The notes below the pieces were generated by a model. That model did not search any database, was not told where the DNA came from, and worked only from the letters and a program-made list of their open reading frames with translations. Positions 24,847 through 33,497 of a DNA stretch of 46,257 nucleotides are shown here, one piece after another. Location of the stretch: contig CAXBDA010000022.1 of NCBI GenBank assembly GCA_963974595.1, positions 1-46,257 of the forward strand. Reading direction: 5' to 3'. The stretch comes from PZPK01 sp963974595 (GTDB lineage: Bacteria; Pseudomonadota; Gammaproteobacteria; Pseudomonadales; Oleiphilaceae). Made by a program: the position numbers and the translations under genes. Position 1 is the first letter of the stretch. Every line of letters starts with the position of its first letter.

Positions 24847-27216
24847 TTGGCTAATTCAGACTTAATTCATAATTTAGGTAGGCTTCCGTTATTAACAAAA
24901 GTATGTTTCTTTAGTTTCTGCTTTACCTTCTTGCTCGCAATTAGTGCAGTGAGCATACAAACTTATCTGGAACTTAAAGATAGAAGAAGTGCTATTGAGG
25001 AATGTATCGATATAAATGTCGAGCCGTTGCTGGATAAGGTGAGTGAGTATGTTTGGAAAGAGCAGTTTATAGAGATAAATGATTTTTTTAAAAATATAAG
25101 CATCTCATGCGATAAATCAAACAATTTAGAAGATATAAGCATGCCTGCCTTCTTTTCTGTAATTGATAAAAAAGGCTATAGATTCGAATTTGGCTCATTA
25201 TCTGTTTCTGAAAACCTAATAACTACAACATATCCATTGAGTTACTGGCAACAAGATACAGATGCTTCTGCTTATTGGTTAGGGGAGTTAGTGGTTACTA
25301 CTTCTTTACAGGAAGATCATAATGCATTGATAGATGATGCGTATACTCAAATCCTGATGCATTTTATTGTTAGCTTGGCTGGAACGCTTTTAGGTTTTTT
25401 ACTCGGCTATAAAATGATCATTAAACGAATTAGAAACTTTACGACACAACTTCGCTCCGAGACAAGTTATGACGATATAAAGGCCTATGTTGATGAAGAT
25501 ACAACAGAATTATCCTCACTTTGGTCATCTATTATCAGCTTCAAAGAAAGTCTGGATAGTAAGCGCCTAGGCACAGATATTAAGCTTAAGCAATGTCAAA
25601 ACGATCTTGTAAAGGCTCAGCGTGATAGTGAATTAAAAAGTCAGTTTTTGGCCAAAATGAGCCATGAATTACGCACCCCTATGAACGGATTACTCGGCTT
25701 TTCTACCGTTTTATTGGAGTCTAAACTTGAAGACGAGCAAAGGGAATATGCGCAAACTATTCAGGCCTCTCTAGAGTCATTGCTTTATGTTGTCAATGAT
25801 ATCTTGGATCTGTCACGAATCGAGTCGGGTGACCTGAATATTACCTCCATCCCGTTTAGTTTACGTAGCGTAATTTCGGGCGTAACGGCTTTGCTAAAAA
25901 ATAGAGCCGAGGCAAAAGGCTTAGAGTTTGAAACCAGAATAAGCTCTGATGTACCTGATAATCTTAAAGGTGATCCTGTCAGAATTCGTCAGGTTATTAT
26001 GAATCTCGCTGCGAATGCTATTCGCCACACTGACAAGGGTTACGTATTAATCAATGTGATGCTTGTTGATAATGAACCACTTAACGAGAGAGAAAACGCA
26101 AAAATAAGAATATCACTGGAAGATAGCGGCTTAGAGATTCAAAAAAGATTAACGCCTGCAGTAAATGATATGGAGTCGGGGTTTTCATCTGAGTTTCGTG
26201 GTAAGCGCAGTTTAGGTTTGGATATCTGCTTTCAACTTGTAGAGTTAATGGAAAGTCAGTTATGTAATGAATCTAAAAAAACAGGCGGGTCTAGTTATTG
26301 GTTTGATCTTGATTTACCCTTCACTAGTCAAATGCCAGCTCAACAGCATTTAGATTATCGTTCGCTCAAAAAAATCCGAGTGTTAGTGATTGATTCTTAT
26401 GAACTTAGCCGAAAAATAACCCTCGAATTACTTCAAGAATGGGGAATAGATTTTGAGGCTGTTGCAACAGCTTCTGAAGCATTAAAACTGATTAATAATT
26501 ATAGTCATGATGATCCTTCTGGTTTTAATATGATTCTATGTGATGACCTTTTGCAGGATTTATCCGGTATTGAAGCTTGTCAAAGGTTGCGCCAAGTATT
26601 ATCGCCATATGTTTCAATTGTCGTACTATGCTCAAATCCTCAGCTTGGCGATGCAGAAGGTTTCTTTTTATCTGGCGCGAATGGTTTTTTGAGTAAACAA
26701 TTCAGAGATCCTTTTTTGAAGTCAGTAATGTGCCAGTCTTATGCAGAGCGCTACGCTCGAGGGCAAGATAAAAGACTCATTACACGCTATACAATAAGTG
26801 ATGCAGAACAAGATGGTAAAGCACTGCCGGGGACCGATACGTTTAAAGCTGTGCTAATCGTTGAATCAAATATTATAAACCAACAGCTCATCATGAATAT
26901 ATTAGAAAAAAATCATTGTAGAGTTGATTTGGCATCTAACGGTTTTGAAGCCATTGAATTATTTAAAAATAATACGTATTCGTTAATATTTATGGACTGT
27001 TCAATGCCCGATATGGACGGATTTGAGACGACACTTATTCTGCGTGAAGTAGAGAAATCTCATGCAGGCAAAAACCGTACACCGATCATTGCTATGACAA
27101 CAAATGATATTGATGGTGAGATGGATCGATGTTATCAAGTCGGTATGGATGCGTTAATGACTAAACCTCTCAAAATCGCAAAATTGGAAATGGTTTTAGG
27201 TCGATATATCCATTAA
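24847..27216 (+). CDS. Hybrid sensor histidine kinase with two receiver domains (BarA/GacS-like layout)
   Basis: A 789-residue inner-membrane sensor. Membrane helices lie at about 17-37 and 169-191, enclosing a periplasmic domain of about 130 residues. The HisKA H box is MSHELRTPMN, with phospho-acceptor His273. The N box has Asn386 and Asn390 (NLAANAIRHT). The ATP-binding glycine boxes depart from consensus: DSGLE at 426-430 lacks the second Gly of DxGxG, and KRSLGL at 453-458 replaces GTGLGL. Two receiver domains follow: about 509-628 (Asp566, Lys617, with an unusual DDLLQD) and 667-787 (Asp717 in MDCSMPDMDG, Lys773). No HPt domain is present. The start is TTG 24847 with GAGG six bases upstream. 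Kinase activity is doubtful. Confidence 0.88.
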   Translation: MANSDLIHNLGRLPLLTKVCFFSFCFTFLLAISAVSIQTYLELKDRRSAIEECIDINVEPLLDKVSEYVWKEQFIEINDFFKNISISCDKSNNLEDISMPAFFSVIDKKGYRFEFGSLSVSENLITTTYPLSYWQQDTDASAYWLGELVVTTSLQEDHNALIDDAYTQILMHFIVSLAGTLLGFLLGYKMIIKRIRNFTTQLRSETSYDDIKAYVDEDTTELSSLWSSIISFKESLDSKRLGTDIKLKQCQNDLVKAQRDSELKSQFLAKMSHELRTPMNGLLGFSTVLLESKLEDEQREYAQTIQASLESLLYVVNDILDLSRIESGDLNITSIPFSLRSVISGVTALLKNRAEAKGLEFETRISSDVPDNLKGDPVRIRQVIMNLAANAIRHTDKGYVLINVMLVDNEPLNERENAKIRISLEDSGLEIQKRLTPAVNDMESGFSSEFRGKRSLGLDICFQLVELMESQLCNESKKTGGSSYWFDLDLPFTSQMPAQQHLDYRSLKKIRVLVIDSYELSRKITLELLQEWGIDFEAVATASEALKLINNYSHDDPSGFNMILCDDLLQDLSGIEACQRLRQVLSPYVSIVVLCSNPQLGDAEGFFLSGANGFLSKQFRDPFLKSVMCQSYAERYARGQDKRLITRYTISDAEQDGKALPGTDTFKAVLIVESNIINQQLIMNILEKNHCRVDLASNGFEAIELFKNNTYSLIFMDCSMPDMDGFETTLILREVEKSHAGKNRTPIIAMTTNDIDGEMDRCYQVGMDALMTKPLKIAKLEMVLGRYIH

Positions 27217-27248
27217 ACTTAGCATATAAATAATTTAAGGCCTTAACT

Positions 27249-27662
27249 ATGCGAGCTTACATCCGTCACCCCGCAGATGTCCCTATTGAGTTTTCACCTG
27301 TATCAGATGTGCAAGCTGTAAAGTCAACGGCACAAGATATAAGTTTAGGGGGCTTAAGTTTCAGCTCTAAACAACGCTTAACGGTAGGGACTGTCGTAAA
27401 CGTTAAGATACCTATCGTAGAACCTGCTTTTGAGGCGGAAGCTAAAGTTATTTGGTGTCTATCAAGGCCTGATCGTTACGAAGCGGGTATTGAATTCACC
27501 TCTGAACAAGATGCATTTACCGCGAGAATGGTAGAGCAAGTTTGCCATATAGAGCATTATCGTATGTGGGTAAAAGAGGTTGAAGGGCGCGATTTAGACG
27601 GAGAAAATGCTGCACAAGAGTGGATAGGCAAGTTTGCTCAGGACTTTCCAAACATAACTTAA
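27249..27662 (+). CDS. PilZ domain protein, predicted c-di-GMP binder
   Basis: A 137-residue protein that begins directly with the PilZ motif. RxxxR is RAYIR (residues 2-6) and DxSxxG is DISLGG (near 32-37); VIWCLSRPDRYEAGIEF is the usual middle of the barrel. The family binds cyclic di-GMP through these residues. The C-terminal 40 residues (after CHIEHY) are helical and of unknown role. It lies 32 bases after the hybrid kinase and may be its co-transcribed neighbour. A partner or target cannot be named from the sequence. Confidence 0.88.
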   Translation: MRAYIRHPADVPIEFSPVSDVQAVKSTAQDISLGGLSFSSKQRLTVGTVVNVKIPIVEPAFEAEAKVIWCLSRPDRYEAGIEFTSEQDAFTARMVEQVCHIEHYRMWVKEVEGRDLDGENAAQEWIGKFAQDFPNIT

Positions 27663-27669
27663 GGTTTTA

Positions 27670-29568
27670 TTAGCTATTTGTTATGTCCACATAGATTGTT
27701 AGCTTTTGTCCTGGTTTAAGGTATTTCTTTCGATCTAACTTATTCCACGTAATGAGATCCTTTATTTTAACGCTAAATTTATTTGCAATTCTGGATAAAG
27801 AATCGCCTTTGCGAACATAGTAGCCCACCTTCTGTATCATTTCCCTTTTTTTGTATAGCGTTGTATTTACCTTACCTGAGCTATAAATGCCGGGTTTCTT
27901 TGACCATATAATAAGTGTTTGTCCGGGTCGAATCGGGTCAGTCGGAGCCATACCATTCCAGCGAGAAAGCTCTCTCACGCCTACTTTATGCGCGCGTGAC
28001 AAGTCCCACATTGTATCGCCTGATTTAACCTTATAACTTATTTTATCAGTACCTTTTTTTGCCTGAATCGTCGCCTGTTTTTTGTGTAAACGGTTATCTT
28101 GGCTTAAGTTGTAGTATTTTGATGCTTTAGATGCAATTGGGATGAGTAACTTTTGTTTTATTTTAATAAGGTTTGAGCGAAGGTGATTGATATCTTTGAT
28201 TAACATTGGTGTTGTATTGAATTTTTTGGCAATTTTTATCAGAGAATCACCTGTTTTTACACTATATCTATGCCAGCTTATTCGTTGCTCAGGCGGTAAA
28301 GACTTTAGATTTTCTTTAAATAATGCTGCTTTCTCTATTGGAATCAGTAAACGGTGAGGGCCAAGAGGTGAGCTTGCCCATTGATTGAACCCTGGGTTTA
28401 GCTGATAAATCTCACTAATATCTATTTCAGCCATTAACGCAGCTTGTGCTAAATCTATCTGCGCACCTATATCTACTTTTTTAAAATAAGGCTGATCAGG
28501 CACTACGGGGAATTCAATTTGGTACTCTTGAGGGGATAAGACGACTTTTGATAAGGCAATGAGCTTTGGAACATAAGCTCTCGTTTCTTTAGGGAGGTCT
28601 AAAGACCAGAAGTCAGTATTCTTATTTCGTTTTAGATTCTTTCTGATGGCGCTACGAACTCGCCCTGAACCCGAATTATAGGCGGCAAGCGCATGCAGCC
28701 AATTACCATCAAATAAATCATTTAGATAGCTTAAATAGTTTAATGCCGCTTCAGTGGATGCGAGTACATCTCGCCGTCCATCGTACCACCAGTCCTGCTC
28801 CAAGCCGTAGATTTTGCCGGTGCCCGGTATAAACTGCCATAGACCTGATGCTCTACCATGACTGTAAGCAAATGGGTTGTATGCGCTTTCAACAAAAGGA
28901 AGTAGCGCAAGCTCCATCGGCAAACCACGTTTTTCTACCTCGTTGACAACGTGATAAAGATACCGAGAGGCTCGATTGAACGTGCGTGTTAAATAGTTGG
29001 GATTTCTAAGGAACCAAGAAAGTTGTGAATGAATCCGTCTATTATTTTGTTCTAGATCTAATTTGAAGTTGTTTCTGATCCTGTCTAATAAGTCTAATTG
29101 CTCTATAGGTGTTTGCGTTGCTCTTAGTGATAGTAGTTCTTGATTGATGAGTGTCTCTAGTTCATCGTTTGGCGTAAAAAAACCATATGCAGCATAATCA
29201 TCCTGAAGATTTGAGTCTTCAGATAAACGATTTTCTATTGGGTCGAAAGGGAAATCTAAAACATCGATAACGCCTTGTTTAGCCAATGCCGCGTTTTGTG
29301 GTGACGTATCATTAATGCGTAAACTGCTGGCTTTCTTGTCTTCTACTATTTTCAGACTAAAAAATGGCGGCTGAATGACTTTATGATTGACCTTAGTCAT
29401 GACGGTATTAGGCGGTTTGGCAAGTACATCTACCGAGGTCAGAGCTGCATCGCTAGCAACATCATGCTGCTTGGAGCTTTCTTGTAATTCACTTTGGAAG
29501 GGGAGCGTTTTAAATTGGCTGCAAGCGGATAATAAAGAGATAAAAAGGAAGATAACTAAAGGGCGCAT
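27670..29568 (-). CDS. mltD: Lytic transglycosylase MltD with three LysM domains
   Basis: A murein transglycosylase lipoprotein. The signal ends with a lipobox (SLLSAC, lipid-modified Cys16). A poorly conserved linker follows to about 150, then the SLT domain with catalytic Glu227 in LLPFVESAYNPFAYS, GLWQFIPGTGKIYGL and LAAYNSGSGRV. Three C-terminal LysM modules (about 435-478, 512-555 and 583-626) bind peptidoglycan; E. coli MltD has two. The gene is convergent with the PilZ gene, with only seven bases between stop codons. It stands next to the eroded gloB, as mltD does next to gloB in many gammaproteobacteria. Confidence 0.94.
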   Translation of the reverse strand: MRPLVIFLFISLLSACSQFKTLPFQSELQESSKQHDVASDAALTSVDVLAKPPNTVMTKVNHKVIQPPFFSLKIVEDKKASSLRINDTSPQNAALAKQGVIDVLDFPFDPIENRLSEDSNLQDDYAAYGFFTPNDELETLINQELLSLRATQTPIEQLDLLDRIRNNFKLDLEQNNRRIHSQLSWFLRNPNYLTRTFNRASRYLYHVVNEVEKRGLPMELALLPFVESAYNPFAYSHGRASGLWQFIPGTGKIYGLEQDWWYDGRRDVLASTEAALNYLSYLNDLFDGNWLHALAAYNSGSGRVRSAIRKNLKRNKNTDFWSLDLPKETRAYVPKLIALSKVVLSPQEYQIEFPVVPDQPYFKKVDIGAQIDLAQAALMAEIDISEIYQLNPGFNQWASSPLGPHRLLIPIEKAALFKENLKSLPPEQRISWHRYSVKTGDSLIKIAKKFNTTPMLIKDINHLRSNLIKIKQKLLIPIASKASKYYNLSQDNRLHKKQATIQAKKGTDKISYKVKSGDTMWDLSRAHKVGVRELSRWNGMAPTDPIRPGQTLIIWSKKPGIYSSGKVNTTLYKKREMIQKVGYYVRKGDSLSRIANKFSVKIKDLITWNKLDRKKYLKPGQKLTIYVDITNS

Positions 29569-29687
29569 AATTCCATTAAAACACGTAATTAAATAGTGAA
29601 AGCTAGTCTATAGCCTTGTAATCAAAGTTCAATATTTTTTGATCGTATTAAGAGAACGTAATTATTTCAAACTGGCAGTGGTTTTAG

Positions 29688-29975
29688 TTAAGGTAGATTA
29701 TTAACTTTTATTAAACTTGGATTTTGAATTAAATACGATGTGATCGAGTGCGTGATCGGTATCTCAATTGTTTCAAATACCGTGTCCACTAATTCATAAT
29801 CTACAAATTCAAAATGAGCCTCTTTAAAATCATAGGCTTTGCAGTTATGCTCAGCTAAAGATTGCTCAACAGAGCATGAGCAGTCAGAATCTATCACTAG
29901 CGCATTTTTATTTTCATCAAATAAATACCAGATATAATTATCTGAAAATGCGTTGAGTTCCTGGGGCCGAATCAT
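29688..29975 (-). pseudogene. gloB: Eroded gloB (glyoxalase II) remnant
   Basis: A 95-residue frame that starts like GloB (LNAFSDNYIWYLFDENKNALVID compares with IPAFDDNYIWVL…CLIVD) but lacks the metal-binding THxHxDH motif and the whole C-terminal domain. A later stretch, FETIEIPITHSITSYLI, can be laid on the FSVIATPGHTLGHICYF segment of GloB, with its histidines lost or shifted. The simplest reading is an internal deletion plus truncation. A very strong binding site (GAGGTGA, minus strand of 29979-29985, three bases before ATG) is kept, so a short protein could still be made. The location between mltD and the YafS-like gene is exactly the gloB locus. A diverged small protein with a new role is the alternative. 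Confidence 0.7.
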
Positions 29976-30040
29976 AAGTCACCTCAAGGCATTGGTTCTT
30001 AATTGAGAATTAATTTGCCCTATAACCAAGAGTTGCACAA

Positions 30041-30850
30041 ATGCAAAACCATCATGAGTTAGATTCTAGTATGCTTAATTGCCAAAAAGACTTGGAATAC
30101 TGGCTTCAAACAGCATTGGGAAGAAGTTTGCTTGCTAATCAAAGAGAGGTGGTTGCTGCAATTATTCAACAATACTTTGGAGTGTTTCAGGCTGAAATAG
30201 GGGTGTCTCATCGTGTTCCTGTGGGTAATCCAAGCAGCATTACACACAAGTATTTTATTATACCTGAGTGGTCTCCTGACCTTCCTCCTAATGTTTTAGT
30301 CGCTGAGTCAGACGAAATTGCTTTAGATACAGGTAGCGTTGATTTGATTATTCTTCATCACACCTTAGATTTTGCAAAAGACCCGCACCAGACTTTGAGA
30401 GAGGCGAGCAGGGTGCTTAAGTCGACTGGTCACTTGGTGATAGTAGGGTTCAACCCTTCAAGCCTGTGGGGTTTAAGGAAATTATTTAATCGACATAAAC
30501 AAGCACCTTGGAATAACCGCTTTATCAGTGGTAAGCGGATTTCAGATTGGCTTAACCTTCTACATTACCAGCTTAGTGACGTGGCTTATCATTATTACGG
30601 TTTGCCTTTTAATAAAATGCGATTACTTAAAAAGTTTTTATGGTTAGGCAATTTTTTGAACCCTAAAGTGCCTTTGGGGGCTTACTATATAATGAGCGCT
30701 CAAAAACAAACTTTTTCCCGGATGCAAAAAAAGCAACGCTGGAATAGCTCCTCAAAAGCGGTTGGCCTAAGTTTATCCAGCTCAAGAAATGTTTATCGTT
30801 TTACCAAAAAGGCCAAACAAAAAAATACCCTTACAGATCATAATTCTTAA
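30041..30850 (+). CDS. YafS-like class I SAM-dependent methyltransferase family protein
   Basis: A 269-residue protein with the Methyltransf_11-type C-terminal half (LDTGSVDLIILHHTLDFAKDPHQTLREASRVLKSTGHLVIVGFNP). The usual SAM-binding motif I (hhDhGxGxG) is not recognisable in the N-terminal half, where AEIGVSHRVPVGNPSSI stands in its place. This is typical of the YafS group found between gloB and rnhA/dnaQ, whose substrate is unknown. The basic C-terminal tail (KKQRWNSSSKAVGLS onwards) is poorly conserved. It is divergent from the gloB remnant and is followed 23 bases later by dnaQ. Confidence 0.82.
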   Translation: MQNHHELDSSMLNCQKDLEYWLQTALGRSLLANQREVVAAIIQQYFGVFQAEIGVSHRVPVGNPSSITHKYFIIPEWSPDLPPNVLVAESDEIALDTGSVDLIILHHTLDFAKDPHQTLREASRVLKSTGHLVIVGFNPSSLWGLRKLFNRHKQAPWNNRFISGKRISDWLNLLHYQLSDVAYHYYGLPFNKMRLLKKFLWLGNFLNPKVPLGAYYIMSAQKQTFSRMQKKQRWNSSSKAVGLSLSSSRNVYRFTKKAKQKNTLTDHNS

Positions 30851-30873
30851 TATCAGACGTATTCCAGGAGTAA

Positions 30874-31587
30874 ATGGTGCGACAAATTATTTTAGATACA
30901 GAAACAACGGGCATTAATCCTCAATTAGGCCACAGAATAATTGAAATCGGTTGTGTAGAAATGATCGATAGAAAATTAACGGGCAATCACTACCATGTCT
31001 ATATCAATCCGCAACGCGTTGTCGAAGAAGAAGCGATTGGTGTTCATGGCATCACTAACGAGTTTTTAGCCGATAAACTTATTTTTAAAGATATTGCCCA
31101 AGAATTTTACGAATATATTAAAGGCGCGGAACTGGTTATTCATAACGCACCGTTTGATGTCGGTTTTATTAATAATGAATTTTCATTGTTATCACCCAAG
31201 TTGCCTTTTGTTGAAGGCTATTGCGGTATACTCGATACACTTGCCATGGCAAGGAAAAAGCATCCCGGGCAAAAAAATAGTTTAGATGCTTTATGTAAGC
31301 GCTATGGGATTAGTAATGCTCATCGTGAACTACATGGTGCTTTGCTCGATGCAGAAATCCTGGCAGACGTCTATTTATTATTAAGTGGTGGCCAAACGAC
31401 TTTATCGCTCGATAAAGATGGTGGTGACGATAATGGCAAATCTGAATTAAGACGAATATCGTCAGAAAGATCGAAATTGAAGGTTGTTCTAACATCCCCT
31501 GATGAGTTATCCAAGCATGAACAATACCTGGAAACTATGAAAAAAACTTCAGAAGAGGTGCTTTGGGAAAAAGTATCTATTTTATGA
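30874..31587 (+). CDS. dnaQ: DNA polymerase III subunit epsilon (proofreading 3'-5' exonuclease)
   Basis: The replication proofreader. All DEDDh residues can be seen: Asp8 and Glu10 in LDTETTG, Asp in NAPFDVGF, and the late His and Asp in HRELHGALLDAEILADVY. The C-terminal tail that contacts the polymerase subunit is present (about 185-237). SD-like GGAG lies just ahead of ATG 30874. rnhA, which usually sits divergently beside or close to dnaQ, is not here. A 204-base gap with no clear signal follows. Confidence 0.96.
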   Translation: MVRQIILDTETTGINPQLGHRIIEIGCVEMIDRKLTGNHYHVYINPQRVVEEEAIGVHGITNEFLADKLIFKDIAQEFYEYIKGAELVIHNAPFDVGFINNEFSLLSPKLPFVEGYCGILDTLAMARKKHPGQKNSLDALCKRYGISNAHRELHGALLDAEILADVYLLLSGGQTTLSLDKDGGDDNGKSELRRISSERSKLKVVLTSPDELSKHEQYLETMKKTSEEVLWEKVSIL

Positions 31588-31791
31588 TTACGAAAACATA
31601 CAGTACGAAACTTGTGATGGTAGAAAAATGTGTTATAAATTAATTAGCAAGCAAATAATTTTAATCTGATTTAGATCTTTTTTATTGCTTATTTTGATGT
31701 CGGAATAAGAACTATTAATAGCTGTTTAAATTATGTTTTTTAATAACCTAAAACACGTTTTTATTAAATCGAACCGGATGTAATTATCTAC

Positions 31792-33492
31792 ATGGCACTT
31801 TCTTCGACAAGTCTAAGTTCAATCGAGCTGGTACAGCCGGAAATCGAAAACACTATTCAACAAGCTGAGAAAAGCTTAGAGCGCTTTCAAGAAAATAGAG
31901 ATAGTGGTGAAGATCTTCAAAATTGTATTGATTATTTAAATCAACTGCGCGGTATTTTTGTCTTGGTAGAAGTTCAAGGTTGTGTTCTTCTTTGTCAAGA
32001 GTCAGTAAATCTTGCAAATGAAGTACCCGTAGGTGCTAGCGATGATAAGAACAGTCTACTTACAAATCTCAGTAATGCGATTTTTATACTCAGAAGATAT
32101 ACAGAGTACTTTTGTCAATATAAAACAGATTATCCTGAATTACTTCTACCCATCATAAATGAACTTAGGTTAGCCAGAAAGTCTAAACCATTTCCAGAGT
32201 CCCATTTTTTTGATCTAACTCCCAATCAGCACTTTGACGCAACAGGGCTAATAAATTCTAGTGATATAAGTGCGTTAGATGATTTTGAACATCATGCAAA
32301 ACGCTTTCGACATATGTATCAAGTTGGCCTGTTAGATTTGCTAAGAGAAAAAAATACAGATATTAGCCTTCGCTTGATCAATCGTGCAGCAAAAGGTTGT
32401 ATACGTATTTGTCATGGCGAAGCAATGGCAGAATTTTGGTCCTTGGTGACAATTCTTTCAAACGTATTCATGAGTGAAAGCATTACGATTAATGATCCTA
32501 GAAAGCGGCTGTTTATGAAGATAGAAAAACATCTTCGTGAAATGGCATTAGTTGGGCAATCTGTTTCAGCAAAATCAGCACCTGACGCGATAAGAAAAGA
32601 GCTTCTGTATCTGATCGCATTAAGTGGGTCCCGCTCTGAATGTGTTATTGCTTTATTAAAGGGCTTCAACATCAGTGCATTTGATTTTACGGAACTAGAT
32701 TTACAAAGAGAAAGTCGTCGTTTGTTCGGCCCGGGTTCCGACGTACTTAAATCGCTATCGAGCGCGCTTCAAGAAGAATTAATACAGCTAAAAGACAAAC
32801 TCGATATTCTTGAGCGTCATGGTGATCCGCAGGCAGACGATATCACATTTATTGCGGCGGTCTTCGAAAGACTCAGTAGCACACTTTCAATGTTAGATTT
32901 ACCCAAAATTAGCGCTGTTTGCGATCAGCAAGTTAAACGTGTGACCCAGTGGATAGACAGTGGAAGCGACGTTACAGAAACAGAATTAATGCAAGTTGCC
33001 GATATTGTTCTAAATATTGAACAGGCGATTAAGTGCTTTGAAGAAACGGGTATACAGGCAGATATAGATACACAAGATCTTGCGCCTAATTCTGAGCAAG
33101 GGCCATTTTTAATAGAGGCCATTTTGGTTGTGATTGATGAATCCAAGTCGGGTTTATCTCTCGTTAAAAGGGCGATTAGTTCTTATATTGACTCTCAGGG
33201 AGATAAATTACATTTAGCGAATATTTCACAGGTGCTTGCAGGTATTAAAGGTGCAATGGCAATGATTGGTCAAGCGCGTGCATCCACCTTGGTTGGGCGG
33301 TGTATTTCGTGTATCAACACTGAATTATACGAGAGCGAGATGCTTCCAGAGTCAAAATTACTCGAAACCTTAGCAGATGCCTTGGCGTCACTTGAGTATT
33401 TCATTGAAAGCATGAATGTTAAGGGTGTCGTCAATGAGGCGTTATTGAAGCTGACTGAAGAGTCGCTTGCATCTATCGGCTACGCTGATTAG
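31792..33492 (+). CDS. fimL: FimL-like protein (stand-alone ChpA N-terminal region)
   Basis: A 566-residue soluble helical protein resembling FimL of Pseudomonas aeruginosa and the N-terminal part of the type IV pilus chemosensory kinase ChpA/PilL. Supporting features are the N-terminal pattern around IENTIQQAEKSLERFQEN and CIDYLNQLRGIFVLVEVQG, ILRRYTEYF, LLPIINELRLARKSK, and later ELLYLIALSG and ESRRLFGPGSDVLKSLSSAL. No phospho-accepting HPt histidine motif, kinase or CheW domain follows. In Pseudomonas, FimL links PilG and FimV to adenylate cyclase activation and twitching. The recognition is by pattern, not a search. It is six bases from the next gene, suggesting co-transcription. Confidence 0.75.
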   Translation: MALSSTSLSSIELVQPEIENTIQQAEKSLERFQENRDSGEDLQNCIDYLNQLRGIFVLVEVQGCVLLCQESVNLANEVPVGASDDKNSLLTNLSNAIFILRRYTEYFCQYKTDYPELLLPIINELRLARKSKPFPESHFFDLTPNQHFDATGLINSSDISALDDFEHHAKRFRHMYQVGLLDLLREKNTDISLRLINRAAKGCIRICHGEAMAEFWSLVTILSNVFMSESITINDPRKRLFMKIEKHLREMALVGQSVSAKSAPDAIRKELLYLIALSGSRSECVIALLKGFNISAFDFTELDLQRESRRLFGPGSDVLKSLSSALQEELIQLKDKLDILERHGDPQADDITFIAAVFERLSSTLSMLDLPKISAVCDQQVKRVTQWIDSGSDVTETELMQVADIVLNIEQAIKCFEETGIQADIDTQDLAPNSEQGPFLIEAILVVIDESKSGLSLVKRAISSYIDSQGDKLHLANISQVLAGIKGAMAMIGQARASTLVGRCISCINTELYESEMLPESKLLETLADALASLEYFIESMNVKGVVNEALLKLTEESLASIGYAD

Positions 33493-33497
33493 ATACG

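Noticed and set aside
31588..31791. 204-base gap before the FimL-like gene checked for tRNA, small RNA and promoter
   Set aside because: No cloverleaf, strong hairpin or convincing promoter pair; only AT-rich runs.
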